A stretch of DNA of 64,000 bases from an uncultured Paracoccaceae bacterium (GCA_943787785.1 CALSNT010000003.1:124001-188000), one strand, 5' to 3'. Positions 34,847-43,990 are shown, numbered from the stretch's first letter. The notes: a model not told the origin generated them from the sequence alone. Numbers and translations are program-made.

Positions 34847-35529
34847 TCTTCGGTCAACTGCTGCACCACGCCGGCGAAGATCAGGTAGAGCGAGGACGCA
34901 ACCAGACCCCAAAGCGCCCAGCTTTGCGGGTCGAATTCGACCCACGCGGCCCAGCCGGCGAATCCGGTCCAGGCCAAGGCCATGGGCAGGCTGATAACCC
35001 GCCAGCGCTCGGTTCGAACCGGGTGGATAAATTTCAAGCGAAGGAACATCGCGATAGCCAGCGCGCAGACAATGGCAAGGATCACCCAGAAGTTCGGGTG
35101 CGTGGCGAACAGCACCAGAACGACCATGTTCCAGCACCCCGGAAAGCCGGAGAACGAGTTGTCCTTGGTCTTCATCCGAGTGTCGGCGAAGTACACCACA
35201 CTGGTATAGGTAATGACGATAATGGCGATCCAGCCGGTCCAGCCGGGCAGCAGGCCGGATTTGAACAGGGCATACGCAGGGATGAAGACATAGGTGAGGT
35301 AGTCAATGATCAGGTCCATCAACTCGCCGTCAAACTCGGCGGCATTCTTTTTTACGTGGTAGCGGCGCGCCAACGGGCCGTCGATGCCATCGACGAAGAA
35401 GGCAATGACCAACCACAGGAACATCAGCGCCCATTTTTCCTCGACCGCTGCCAACATGGCGAGCATGGCAAGCACCGCGCCTGTGGCGGTCAGCAGGTGG
35501 ACACCTAATGCGGGAATACGTGGGTTCAT
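34843..35529 (-). CDS. pcs: phosphatidylcholine synthase
   Basis: A 228-residue CDP-alcohol phosphatidyltransferase. DGPLAR, then 12 residues, then GELMDLIID gives the DG(x)2AR(x)12G(x)3D(x)3D pattern that marks bacterial Pcs. It has six to eight membrane helices. It condenses CDP-diacylglycerol directly with choline to make phosphatidylcholine, an enzyme found mainly in alphaproteobacteria that use exogenous choline. I favour the ATG at 35529 (MNPRIPALG); a start at 35547 is possible and neither has a clear ribosome site. Confidence 0.93.
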   Translation of the reverse strand: MNPRIPALGVHLLTATGAVLAMLAMLAAVEEKWALMFLWLVIAFFVDGIDGPLARRYHVKKNAAEFDGELMDLIIDYLTYVFIPAYALFKSGLLPGWTGWIAIIVITYTSVVYFADTRMKTKDNSFSGFPGCWNMVVLVLFATHPNFWVILAIVCALAIAMFLRLKFIHPVRTERWRVISLPMALAWTGFAGWAAWVEFDPQSWALWGLVASSLYLIFAGVVQQLTED

Positions 35530-35604
35530 CGCGCAGTCATGGCGCATATCGGAGGGGGGCGCAAACCGAACCTGTGATCGATGGAGGTTTGCTGCGCGAG
35601 GGGA

Positions 35605-36531
35605 TCAAGCGCGCGGATGGGCGGCACGGTAGACATCAATCATCCGCGCGGTATCGACGGCTGTGTAGGCTTGGGTGGTCGACAAGGACGCATGGCCCAG
35701 CAGTTCCTGGATAGCGCGCAGGTCGCCACCGGCATTTAGCAGGTGGGTCGCGAAAGAGTGGCGCATGGCGTGCGGTGTGGCACTTGCAGGCAGGCCCAAT
35801 TGGGTGCGGACCTGTGCGACGGCCCCTTGCAGAATGCGCGGGTTCAGAGCGCCACCGCGAACGCCGCGGAACAGCGGGGCGGCAGGTTCTAAGGGGTGGG
35901 GACTGGCCTTGAGGTAGGCGGCAATGGCATCGCGCGTGACGTGCAGTAGGGGAACCTCACGCTCCTTGTTCCCCTTGCCGATAATGCGCAGTGTGTCGCC
36001 CATAGGCCAGTCGGCCCCGTTCAGTGACAGCGCCTCGGATATGCGCAGGCCGGAGCCATAGAGTAGTGTGACCACCGCCGCGTCGCGCGCGGCAACCCAC
36101 GGGGTGTCAGAATTAACGTCGAGCCGGTCGATCACTGCTTTGGCATCGGTCGGGCTTAGTGGTCGCGGGAGCTTTCGGCGGAATTTGGGGCTGCGGGTGG
36201 CCAAGACTGCAGTAACGTCAAAATTATCCCGCTCGGCCAGCCATCCCGCGAAAGTTTTGACTGCCGACAGGCTGCGGGCGAGGGATCGCGCCGCGACTCC
36301 GCGGTCGCGTTCATGCGCCATCCAGGCACGCATATCGCGGATGCTGAGCCGGGCCAAAGCGCCGACGCCAAAACTGTCGCCGATGTGGCTTTGCTGGAAA
36401 GCGAGGAAGCCAAGGACGTCGCGCTGATAGGCCTCAACTGTCGCCGCGGCGCGGCCTTCAATGGTGGCGATGTGGGTCAGCCAGCGGTGCAGGGCATCGC
36501 TTAATCCTGGGGACAGGGTTGGCGCGCTCAC
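35605..36531 (-). CDS. xerC: tyrosine recombinase XerC
   Basis: A 308-residue tyrosine recombinase with an N-terminal SAM-like core-binding domain and the full catalytic set: Arg in GSGLRISEAL, Lys in GKGNKEREVPL, HAMRHSFATHLL (HxxR), His in LGHASLSTTQ and the nucleophile Tyr in QAYTAVD. It resolves chromosome dimers at dif together with XerD. The GTG at 36531 overlaps the DUF484 stop by GTGA, the usual DUF484-xerC arrangement, rather than the longer frame opening at 36861. Confidence 0.95.
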   Translation of the reverse strand: MSAPTLSPGLSDALHRWLTHIATIEGRAAATVEAYQRDVLGFLAFQQSHIGDSFGVGALARLSIRDMRAWMAHERDRGVAARSLARSLSAVKTFAGWLAERDNFDVTAVLATRSPKFRRKLPRPLSPTDAKAVIDRLDVNSDTPWVAARDAAVVTLLYGSGLRISEALSLNGADWPMGDTLRIIGKGNKEREVPLLHVTRDAIAAYLKASPHPLEPAAPLFRGVRGGALNPRILQGAVAQVRTQLGLPASATPHAMRHSFATHLLNAGGDLRAIQELLGHASLSTTQAYTAVDTARMIDVYRAAHPRA

Positions 36532-37232
36532 GCCAACCAGCGGGCCATCGCGCGCTCGAACACCTCGGCGAAGAATGTCAGAAGGTCCGTGCCGTTGCTG
36601 GGCGAGAACTGGTGCGGGTCTTCTGAGCCGAAGACCAACATGGCTGGCATCTTCGACGAGCCGAAATCCAGCAACAAGCAGGCCTCGGACGAAATCCAGT
36701 TCTCTGCGCTCTCCCAGAACACAGCGTCGCTGGCCGAAGTCTGGCGCAATGTGACTTTTCGCACCGAGCCGCCGCGCCCCATTGTGGCGTAGAACTCGCA
36801 ATAGCCAGGCTCGGCGACTTTCATGATGTCCGACACGCCCGAAAGTTTTGGGGCCTGGCAAGCCTCGGCGCTTTCCAGCACCAACCGGATGCCATCGATT
36901 TTCAGGATCGTGGCAAGTTCGGGCAGGTCTTCGAGGAAGCCGTCAAAATCGGGTGCTTCCAGCAGTTTCAGGATTGCGCGGTGCACCATGTTGGTGCCCG
37001 AGAGGTTCTCATAAGCGGCTGCGATGACACCCTTATGCGCATCCTCCAGCCGACCGAGCCGCTCCTCCAAGCGCTCAAACGCAACGCCGCGCAGGTCGAC
37101 AACATTTTCGCCCAAACCGGAGGTGTTGGCCGCCATCAAGGCGCGCATCACGTCGCCATCGTCCAGTATTACATCGGGGTCGGCGATGATCTTGCGGCGC
37201 AATTCATCACGCATCGGTGCGGTATTCGTCAT
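36528..37232 (-). CDS. DUF484 family protein
   Basis: A 234-residue protein of the DUF484 family, GAF-like in fold, with a predicted coiled segment (FERLEERLGRLEDAHKGVIA) before the core. The N-terminal signature includes PDVILDDGDVMRALMAA. It is coupled to xerC by a 4-bp overlap, as in many proteobacteria; its molecular role is unknown. I choose the ATG at 37232 (MTNTAPMRDEL) because the family starts there; the frame is open to 37346. Confidence 0.88.
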   Translation of the reverse strand: MTNTAPMRDELRRKIIADPDVILDDGDVMRALMAANTSGLGENVVDLRGVAFERLEERLGRLEDAHKGVIAAAYENLSGTNMVHRAILKLLEAPDFDGFLEDLPELATILKIDGIRLVLESAEACQAPKLSGVSDIMKVAEPGYCEFYATMGRGGSVRKVTLRQTSASDAVFWESAENWISSEACLLLDFGSSKMPAMLVFGSEDPHQFSPSNGTDLLTFFAEVFERAMARWLA

Positions 37233-37411
37233 GTGGTATGCCTGCCTTTGTCGTAACTGCCCGTAGAGGCGCCGCCAGTCGTTAATCGCCGGTTGCTGCC
37301 AAAGTGAGTTATAGCAGGGCGCGCGCACCTGTCGAGAGTGTGGCACGCGCGCACTGCATAACGTGTTGCATTTGCAACTTGAATCCTACGGCGGCTGTCC
37401 GTCGCGGTCGT

Positions 37412-37624
37412 TCAGTTGCGCCAATTCGCCGGTGCGTCCCAAAGCGGCCGCGATGCCTCGGACCGAGCCTGTTCGTCGCTCAACCCAATGTCACGCAAGA
37501 TATGCGCGTCCAATTTTGCCAAATGCATCCGCTGTCGGCGGATTTCGAGCATCGTTGTGAAGCGCGCCACGAATCCGGTTTTGCGAGCGGGGGCAGGGCA
37601 AGCAAGGGCAGTTGTTTGAGTCAT
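37412..37624 (-). CDS. DUF1127 (YjiS-like) small protein
   Basis: A 70-residue protein with the DUF1127 core EIRRQRMHLAKLDAHILRDI followed by GLSDEQARSEASRPLWD. AGGA is 7 nt before the ATG. Small DUF1127 proteins are abundant in Rhodobacterales; some have been linked to RNA binding and phosphate or carbon metabolism. It is divergent from a LysR regulator whose start is about 120 bp away, so the two may share a control region. Confidence 0.85.
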   Translation of the reverse strand: MTQTTALACPAPARKTGFVARFTTMLEIRRQRMHLAKLDAHILRDIGLSDEQARSEASRPLWDAPANWRN

Positions 37625-37745
37625 GGCGTATCCTCACGTCTAGTGATCAGTCCGATCAGTTTCATCGCTAATGTTGATGTGTATGCCGCTTCGTGGCACA
37701 TTGGTAAAACGAATGATATTGACCCAGGCCATCAAGGATTGTGAT

Positions 37746-38636
37746 ATGCCAAGAAATCTGGATATGACTGCGTTACGCTCTTTCGTCGCAGTGGCCGAAA
37801 GCGGTGGCGTGACACGCGCTTCAGGTTTTTTGAACCTGACGCAATCGGCAGTCTCGATGCAGTTGAAGCGGCTGGAAACTGCGATGGGTCTGGACCTGCT
37901 GGACAGGTCAGGGCGCGGTGTTTCCCTTACCAGCGCAGGCGAACAATTGCTGAGTTACGCACGACGAATGCTGGATCTGAATGACGAGGCATTCGCCCGT
38001 TTGACCCATCAGGATTACGAGGGCGAAATAAAACTGGGTGTGCCACATGATATTGTATATCCGGCGATCCCGCAGATTCTGCAGCGCCTGGCCGCCGAAT
38101 ACCCGCGGGTTCGGGTTCAACTGATCTCATCCAACACGCGGCGCCTGAAAGAGATGTTTGCCCAAGGCGAGTGCGATTTGATTTTGACGACCGAGGACGG
38201 TGTTGGCCCGGAGGGGCAAACGCTGATCGAATTGCCGCTGATATGGATTGGGGCGCCAGGTGGGTCAGCCTGGAAGCGTCGGCCATTGCGGCTGGCATTT
38301 GAAAATGAATGCATCTTTCGCAGCGGTGTTCAACGTGCGCTGGATAGTGCCGGTATCGCCTGGGATATGGCTGTAGAATCCAATTCGAGCCGGACGATAG
38401 AAGCGACGGTGAGTGCCGATATGGCGATCCATGCCGCGATTGTGGGAACCATCCCGAACTACATGGAAGTCGTGCCGCACGGCAACGCGCTGCCCGAATT
38501 GCAGATGACAAGCATTAATCTTTATGCGTCGGATGTTGGAGGTAACGCGGCGCTGAACGATCTGGCGGCACTGGTGCGGCAGTCATATCAGGCCTTGGCA
38601 GGTGCACGGGTGAGCAACGCGCTGGTCAAGGTGTGA
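37746..38636 (+). CDS. LysR-family transcriptional regulator
   Basis: A 296-residue LysR regulator. The winged helix spans residues 5-60 (ALRSFVAVAESGGVTRAS, then TQSAVSMQLKRLE as recognition helix) and the periplasmic-binding-like effector domain follows from about residue 90. AAGGA lies 7 nt before the chosen ATG at 37746. It is divergent from the DUF1127 gene, a pairing common in Rhodobacteraceae that suggests DUF1127 as a target. The 3' end overlaps the convergent oxidoreductase by 11 bp. The effector is unknown. Confidence 0.9.
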   Translation: MPRNLDMTALRSFVAVAESGGVTRASGFLNLTQSAVSMQLKRLETAMGLDLLDRSGRGVSLTSAGEQLLSYARRMLDLNDEAFARLTHQDYEGEIKLGVPHDIVYPAIPQILQRLAAEYPRVRVQLISSNTRRLKEMFAQGECDLILTTEDGVGPEGQTLIELPLIWIGAPGGSAWKRRPLRLAFENECIFRSGVQRALDSAGIAWDMAVESNSSRTIEATVSADMAIHAAIVGTIPNYMEVVPHGNALPELQMTSINLYASDVGGNAALNDLAALVRQSYQALAGARVSNALVKV

Positions 38637-39612
38637 TCACGATTTTGCCGGTCGATTTGCGGGCACGCAGCAACTCCAGACCCTCGGCAGCGCGCTCTAA
38701 GGGCAGCGAATGACTGATGTGCGGCGTCAGTTTTCCTTGTGCATACCAGGCGAACAACTGGGCCAGACTATCGGTGATGACTTTCGGATTGGTTTTGACG
38801 TAGCCGCCCCAATACATCCCCAGCACGGAAATGTTTTTGACCAGCAGAATATTTGCGGGGATTTGCGGCACGGTGCCACTGGCAAATCCTAGCGGCAGAA
38901 TGCGCCCGTCGGGTTTCAGGGTTCTGAGGGCAGCATTGAAGAGATCGCCGCCCACCGGGTCGTACACAACATCAGCCCCGCCCAGGGCCTTCACCGCCCC
39001 ACGCAAGTCATCGCCTGCGTCGATCAGGTGATCGGCCCCTGCGGCTTTTGCGATCGCCAGCTTTTCGGCACCGCGTGCAACCGCGATCACCCGCGCACCC
39101 ATCAGCTTGCCGATCTCGATCGCCGTCAGGCCGACACCGCCCGCCGCGCCGAGGACCAGAAGTGTCTCGCCCGGTTGCAGGCGTGCTTTGTGAGACAGCG
39201 CCACGTGGCTGGTGCCATAGGCGACAAGGAATGCTGCCGCGTCCTCAAATGGCATTTCGTCGGGCAAAACGACAACGCGGTCGGCCGGGAAAACCCCGGC
39301 TTCGGCCAGTCCACCATGACCACCGAACACGGCGACGCGGCTCCCGATTTTCGGTCCGCCGGTATTGGGTCCAAGGGCCAGCACGTCTCCTGCGACCTCC
39401 ATCCCCAGTGTGAACGGCAAGGGCGGTTTTTCCTGATAGGTGCCGTTCGCCATCAACAGGTCGGCGAAGTTCAGGGCGCAGGCTTTAATCGCGACCAGAA
39501 TCTCGCCCGATGCAGGCGTGGGCGTTGGAACACGGATCAACTCTGGATCGGCGTCGAATGCCGAGACCTGGAACGCGCGAACCAACGGCGGATTTTTGGT
39601 GAAAAGTTGCAT
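38626..39612 (-). CDS. zinc-free MDR oxidoreductase, NADPH:quinone reductase type
   Basis: A 328-residue medium-chain reductase with a GroES-like N-terminal domain and a Rossmann domain signalled by LLVLGAAGGVGLTAIEIGKL. The zinc-binding Cys/His sets of alcohol dehydrogenases are absent, as in quinone oxidoreductases. The natural substrate is unclear; members reduce quinones or enoyl compounds with NADPH. The ribosome site is weak. Confidence 0.85.
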   Translation of the reverse strand: MQLFTKNPPLVRAFQVSAFDADPELIRVPTPTPASGEILVAIKACALNFADLLMANGTYQEKPPLPFTLGMEVAGDVLALGPNTGGPKIGSRVAVFGGHGGLAEAGVFPADRVVVLPDEMPFEDAAAFLVAYGTSHVALSHKARLQPGETLLVLGAAGGVGLTAIEIGKLMGARVIAVARGAEKLAIAKAAGADHLIDAGDDLRGAVKALGGADVVYDPVGGDLFNAALRTLKPDGRILPLGFASGTVPQIPANILLVKNISVLGMYWGGYVKTNPKVITDSLAQLFAWYAQGKLTPHISHSLPLERAAEGLELLRARKSTGKIVITP

Positions 39613-39792
39613 CAGAGTGATTCGCTTTCGCTAAGGTTGAATCGCGATTCCGCAGGTTTGCCTGATGTTAACGTAACGTAAATCGGTGAATTAGGCAAAA
39701 AAAACGCCAGATCGGCAGTTTGGGTTAGTTTCAAGAAATTAGCGCAACATACTGATAAAAAGCCTAAAAAACAGATTATACAACCAGAGACC

Positions 39793-39818
39793 TGTCCAAA
39801 AGGACAAGTTGGCAACTT
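39793..39818. promoter_or_regulatory. two adjacent inverted repeats upstream of the XRE regulator
   Basis: TGTCC-AAAA-GGACA (39793-39806) is directly joined to AAGTT-GGC-AACTT (39806-39818), both perfect. They lie 52-77 bp before the XRE start in an AT-rich intergenic stretch (39613-39869) and could be autoregulatory operators. The promoter itself is not obvious. Confidence 0.45.
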
Positions 39819-39869
39819 AGGCGAGATGGCCAAAGAAAGGGACAGCCAGATTGAAATGGAGACAGGCAA

Positions 39870-40247
39870 ATGAAACACCCCGTTGATGTACATGTCGGCA
39901 AGCGCGTTCGCCATCGTCGCTGGATGATCGGAATGACTCAGCAGCAGCTTGCTGAGGCCGTTGGTATCAAATTCCAGCAAATTCAGAAATACGAAACCGG
40001 TATGAACCGGGTCAGCGCGTCGCGCCTTTGGGATATCTCGGACGCTCTGGATGTGCCGGTCGCCTTCTTCTTTGAAGGTCTCGACGGAGCCGAGGAAAGT
40101 GCAACCGGAGCTGCCGCAACCGCCCAGGGCGATATGCTGGTGGATAAGGAAGCGCTGGAACTGGTGCGGTCGTACTATGCAATTCCCGAAAATCAGCGCC
40201 GTCGCTTGTTTGAGCTGGCACGCGTCCTCAGTGACGCGGCCGCCTGA
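39870..40247 (+). CDS. XRE-family helix-turn-helix regulator
   Basis: A 125-residue cytoplasmic regulator. The HTH spans about residues 10-65 (VGKRVRHRRWMIGMTQQQLA, then VGIKFQQIQKYETGMNRVSA), and the remaining 60 residues include a linker rich in Ala and Gly and a short C-terminal helix (NQRRRLFELARVL). It belongs to the family that includes PraR and PhrR of rhizobia. GGAGACAGGC precedes the ATG. Probable hisN and an amidohydrolase follow on the same strand after a hairpin at 40258-40275. Confidence 0.9.
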   Translation: MKHPVDVHVGKRVRHRRWMIGMTQQQLAEAVGIKFQQIQKYETGMNRVSASRLWDISDALDVPVAFFFEGLDGAEESATGAAATAQGDMLVDKEALELVRSYYAIPENQRRRLFELARVLSDAAA

Positions 40248-40257
40248 TACGGCGCTT

Positions 40258-40275
40258 GACCTGCCCCGGCAGGTC
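40258..40275. other. perfect hairpin between XRE gene and hisN
   Basis: GACCTGCC-CC-GGCAGGTC forms an 8-bp perfect inverted repeat with a 2-nt centre. No T run follows, so it is either a weak terminator, an mRNA-processing hairpin or a protein-binding palindrome. Confidence 0.4.
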
Positions 40276-40319
40276 GGGCCATCCCGGACGGATCGAATGA
40301 TCCTTCAAGGGAACCAGGA

Positions 40320-41129
40320 ATGGCCAATCTGAACAAGGCGACTCAAGACCATCTGGTCGCTGTCTCAAATAAACTGGCTGTAGTATCTCGTACCAAAGCC
40401 CTGGCATCCTTCCGGATGTCGGGGCTTTTTACTGAGAACAAGGACGCTGACGGATTTGATCCTGTCACCAAGGCGGATCGCGATGCCGAGGCAGCAATGC
40501 GCGATGTTTTGGCCGTCGAGCGTCCTGATGACGGTATTATCGGCGAGGAATTTCCCCCGGTTGAAGGCTCCAGCGGTCTGACCTGGGTGCTGGATCCGAT
40601 AGATGGTACGCGGTCGTACATTTGCGGAGCGCCGACCTGGGGTGTTTTGATAGCCGTGAGCGACGAGACCGGCCCGCTGATGGGTATGATCGACCAGCCC
40701 TACATTGGTGAGCGCTTTGTCGGCGGCTTCGGGCGGGCCGAGTATGATGGCCCCTTTGGAGTGCGCCCGTTAAAAACGCGCCCGGCGCGCCCGCTGTCCG
40801 AAGCTACAATTCTGACGACGTTTCCCGAGGTCGGAACGGATGAGGAAGGCCGCGCATTTCACTCGGTCTCGCGCCGTGGGCAGCTGACCCGCTATGGCAT
40901 GGATTGCTATGGCTATGCGCTGTTGGCCCTTGGACAAGTCGATCTGGTGATTGAGGCAGGGCTGAATGCCTATGACATTCAGGCCCCAATCGCCGTCATT
41001 CAAGCGGCGGGGGGCATCGTCACCGACTGGGCTGGCGGTCCTGCTCACAATGGCGGGCGGGCGCTCGCTGCGGCGAACCCTCAGATTCATGCCGAGGCGC
41101 TGGATATCCTGCGGGGAGTGACGGGATGA
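40320..41129 (+). CDS. hisN: inositol-monophosphatase-family histidinol-phosphatase
   Basis: A 269-residue Mg-dependent phosphatase. The metal site is visible as GEEFP (Glu), WVLDPIDGTRSYI (Asp-x-Ile-Asp-Gly-Thr) and the C-terminal DIQAPIAVIQAAGG. The FICGAP-type segment SYICGAPTWGVLIAV is what I associate with HisN of alphaproteobacteria, which dephosphorylates histidinol phosphate; inositol-1-phosphatase activity is the alternative. AGGGAACCAGGA precedes the ATG. The stop overlaps the next start by 4 bp. Confidence 0.85.
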   Translation: MANLNKATQDHLVAVSNKLAVVSRTKALASFRMSGLFTENKDADGFDPVTKADRDAEAAMRDVLAVERPDDGIIGEEFPPVEGSSGLTWVLDPIDGTRSYICGAPTWGVLIAVSDETGPLMGMIDQPYIGERFVGGFGRAEYDGPFGVRPLKTRPARPLSEATILTTFPEVGTDEEGRAFHSVSRRGQLTRYGMDCYGYALLALGQVDLVIEAGLNAYDIQAPIAVIQAAGGIVTDWAGGPAHNGGRALAAANPQIHAEALDILRGVTG

Positions 41130-42460
41130 GCGCAACTCTCATCCGGGGTGCCGAGCTGATCCTGACGATGGATGATGGTGATCGGGAAATGCCGGGCTAC
41201 ATCCGCATCGAAAGAGGCGTTATCGCCGAGGTTGGAGCGGCTCTGCCTGTTGATGGAGCCGTGGTGGTCGAGGCCAATGGCTGCCTGGTTACACCTGGTC
41301 TGGTAAACACCCATCATCATCTGTTCCAGACCCTGACCCGCGCAGTTCCGGCGGCGCAGGACGCTCTGCTATTCGGCTGGCTGCAGACGCTGTATCCGAT
41401 CTGGTCGCGTTTCGGCCCGGAAGAGATGCGGGTTTCGGCGCAGATTGGTCTGGCAGAACTGGCGCTGTCTGGGTGCTCGATGACTTCCGACCATCTCTAT
41501 CTTTTCCCCAATGGTGCGCGTTTGGATGACACGATTGAGGCGGCGCGTGAGGTCGGCATGCGGTTTCACGCCACGCGCGGGGCAATGAGTATCGGCGAAA
41601 GTGCCGGTGGGTTGCCGCCGGATGCGCTGGTCGAAGATGAGGCCGCAATCCTGGACGATTGCATCCGGGTGATCGATGCTTTTCATGACCCGAGCCCCGG
41701 TGCGATGATCCGAGTGGGACTTGCGCCGTGTTCGCCGTTTTCCGTGTCGCGGGAGTTGATGCGCGACGCCGCCATTCTGGCGCGCGACAAGGGCGTGATG
41801 CTGCACACACATCTGGCGGAGAATGACGAGGATATAGCGTATTCGTTGGCGAACTTCGGCTGCCGTCCGGGGCAATATGCCGAAGACCTTGGCTGGACCG
41901 GGGATGATGTCTGGCACGCCCATTGCGTCAAGCTGGACGAGCAAGAGATTGATCTGTTTGCAAAATCTAGAACCGGTGTATCACATTGTCCCTGTTCCAA
42001 CTGTCGCCTCGGCTCCGGTATCGCGCCGGTGCGGGCGATGCGGGATGCCGGTGTGAAGGTCGGTTTGGGCGTTGATGGTTCGGCCAGCAACGACACAGGA
42101 AATCTGGCAGCTGAGGCGCGTATGGCGATGCTGCTGCAACGGGTCGCAAATGGTGCGGATGCGATGAGCGCACGAGAGGCATTGCGCATCGCAACCCGTG
42201 GCGGGGCCGAGGTGTTGGGGCGCGACGATTGTGGGCAGATCGCGGTTGGCAAGCGGGCCGATATCGCCGTCTGGGATATGAGCGGTGTCGAGGCGGCAGG
42301 CAATTGGGACGCCGGCGCGTTGCTTTTGGCCGGGCCGACACGGGTGCGGGATCTTTTTGTCGAAGGGCGTCAGGTGGTGCGGGACGGGACTTTGACGACG
42401 CTGGATGTGCCCCGCGCGGTTGAAGCGCAGAACCGGCGGGCGCTGGCGTTGATGGGTTAG
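41126..42460 (+). CDS. metal-dependent amidohydrolase, 8-oxoguanine deaminase type
   Basis: A 444-residue cytosine/guanine-deaminase-type amidohydrolase. The first metal ligands are in VNTHHHLFQTLTR, the next His in MLHTHLAEN and WHAHCVK, and the catalytic Asp in GVDGSASNDTGN. The segment SHCPCSNCRLGSGIAPVR is characteristic of the 8-oxoguanine / isoguanine deaminase branch as opposed to guanine deaminase (GuaD). It deaminates a purine to the 6-oxo product. ATG overlaps the hisN stop, so the two are probably coupled; they share no obvious pathway. Confidence 0.85.
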   Translation: MSATLIRGAELILTMDDGDREMPGYIRIERGVIAEVGAALPVDGAVVVEANGCLVTPGLVNTHHHLFQTLTRAVPAAQDALLFGWLQTLYPIWSRFGPEEMRVSAQIGLAELALSGCSMTSDHLYLFPNGARLDDTIEAAREVGMRFHATRGAMSIGESAGGLPPDALVEDEAAILDDCIRVIDAFHDPSPGAMIRVGLAPCSPFSVSRELMRDAAILARDKGVMLHTHLAENDEDIAYSLANFGCRPGQYAEDLGWTGDDVWHAHCVKLDEQEIDLFAKSRTGVSHCPCSNCRLGSGIAPVRAMRDAGVKVGLGVDGSASNDTGNLAAEARMAMLLQRVANGADAMSAREALRIATRGGAEVLGRDDCGQIAVGKRADIAVWDMSGVEAAGNWDAGALLLAGPTRVRDLFVEGRQVVRDGTLTTLDVPRAVEAQNRRALALMG

Positions 42461-42540
42461 CCTCATCCCTTTGCGATGTTGCATGGATGGATCAAACCTG
42501 ATGATGTCCGCCACGAGTGTTCTGGCGATGGATCGAGTGA

Positions 42541-43171
42541 ATGGCAGAGAAGAAACAGCGGCCCAAGGGCAACTCCTATTACAACAAGCGCTGAAACTTA
42601 CGAAAAGCGGCGCAAAAGACAGCCTTGGTGGCAGGTAGAGCAGGATCAGATGGCCGAGCTGCTGGCCGAAATGCCCGACGGGTTGAGCGTTGTGGACATC
42701 CCGTTTGGGACTGGGCGGTTTGTGGCGGATTACCTTGCCAAAGACTTCAAAGTCAGCGGGCTGGATGCCTCTGACCACATGTTGGTCGCGGCGAAAGACG
42801 CTCTGGGCGATGACTATGAGCACTGCACCTGCGTCGTTGGCGACGCGGCTGATCTGCCTTACGCGGATGGTCAGTTTGACATGCTGGTCTCGACCCGGTT
42901 CCTGCGTGACATCGTGACCTTCGGGGCGGCCAAGAAGATGCTGGCCGAATTTGCGCGGGTGACACGAAAGTATGCAATCCTCCAGCTTGGCCATAGTTTC
43001 CCTAAGTTGGGCTACCCCGAGGATGACGACGTAATGGCGGGGCGATTGACCAAAGATCAGTTGAAAGCCTTGTTGGCGGAACACGGGTTTCGGATCAAAG
43101 AAATGCGCTTGGTGAAAGACGACGCCGAGGGTCAAATCAGCCATATCTTGTGTGAGAAAACCGCCGCATGA
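42541..43171 (+). pseudogene. class I SAM-dependent methyltransferase, frameshifted near the N terminus
   Basis: The methyltransferase core is intact: VVDIPFGTGRFVADYLA is motif I and CVVGDAADLPYADGQFDML motif II. The natural start appears to be ATG at 42541 (MAEKKQRPKGNSYYNKR), but that frame meets TGA at 42592-42594. The continuing sequence AETYEKRRKRQPWW lies in another frame from 42590. A 2-nt deletion in GCGCGCT would explain this; a +1 shift at CGC TGA would also join them, losing one residue. The frame that contains the core has an upstream ATG at 42476, giving 38 unrelated residues. The stop overlaps the next gene by ATGA. Substrate unknown. Confidence 0.7.
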
Positions 43172-43878
43172 TTTTTGAGTTCGCCGGGCTTCCCGGCTGT
43201 GGAAAATCGACGATCTGGCGAGAAGCTTCACTGGTGCTGAAGAATTCGGGCATACGGGTCGAAAGTCTTCGCAGTCATTCGCGCCGGTCTATGGTAGAGC
43301 GCCGTAAGACAATCCGTTTTTTGCGTAAGAATGCAGAACGGGCAGGTCTTTACGGGGTCGTCAAATTTGCCGAGCAAAACCCCGATACATTCATGACTTT
43401 GCTCGACCCGGACAGCAAGGACACGTCGCACCGAATGTGGAGCCTGGAACTGATGGCACAGCTATGGTTTAGCGGGTTAGAGGGGCATGCGGGTATGGCG
43501 ATCCTTTTGGATGAAGGGTTGCTGCACCGTGGAATGTCCTGTCTTGCAGGACACAGTGCAAGCAACAAGGTCGACGCCGAATCCTTTGCGGCTGATTTGA
43601 ATCTTGATCATGGGTTGGTCGTTGTGGATTGTCCGGTCGATCTGTCCGTCGAACGCTGCAAACTGCGCCAAGGCGGTTTGCCGGGCGGTTTCGCGCTTGA
43701 GGGCGGAGAAGCTGACCCGGGCAAATTTCAAAGATTCGATTCTCTGCTGAATGCTGCGACGCAGTTGCTGTCGGATCGCGGCGCGCAATTGATAAGGCTC
43801 GACGCAACGCGGCAGCCCGATGATCTTGGCCGCGATCTTGCCGATTGGATCGGCCAACGGCTTGTGTCAATCAGCTAA
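43168..43878 (+). CDS. P-loop nucleoside/adenylate-kinase-like protein
   Basis: A 236-residue protein with Walker A GLPGCGKSTIW at residues 7-17, an AILLDEGLLHRG Walker-B-like segment near residue 110 and VVVDCPVDLSVERCKLR typical of the lid region of small-molecule kinases. It is coupled to the preceding methyltransferase by ATGA. I do not recognise a specific substrate. The pair may modify a shared small molecule or polysaccharide, which is inference from position. Confidence 0.6.
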   Translation: MIFEFAGLPGCGKSTIWREASLVLKNSGIRVESLRSHSRRSMVERRKTIRFLRKNAERAGLYGVVKFAEQNPDTFMTLLDPDSKDTSHRMWSLELMAQLWFSGLEGHAGMAILLDEGLLHRGMSCLAGHSASNKVDAESFAADLNLDHGLVVVDCPVDLSVERCKLRQGGLPGGFALEGGEADPGKFQRFDSLLNAATQLLSDRGAQLIRLDATRQPDDLGRDLADWIGQRLVSIS

Positions 43879-43990
43879 GGAACTTTCTGCGCCGAAATGT
43901 TCGCCGACAGTTCTCCCACCAACCCAAACCCGCTTCACCGCCCCCTCAACCGCCTTGCAACCGCGCCCCGCTTTGCCTTACGCGAGCCCT

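Noticed and set aside
34981-35040. GGTTCGAACC-like string considered as a tRNA T-arm
   Set aside because: It lies inside pcs and no acceptor, D or anticodon arm can be formed around it.
39612-39980. A 122-codon minus-strand frame with hydrophobic stretches overlapping the XRE start
   Set aside because: Runs through the AT-rich promoter region and antisense of the HTH; hydrophobicity comes from base composition.
41981-43231. A 416-codon minus-strand frame across the amidohydrolase and methyltransferase
   Set aside because: Crosses two real plus-strand genes and shows no protein family features.
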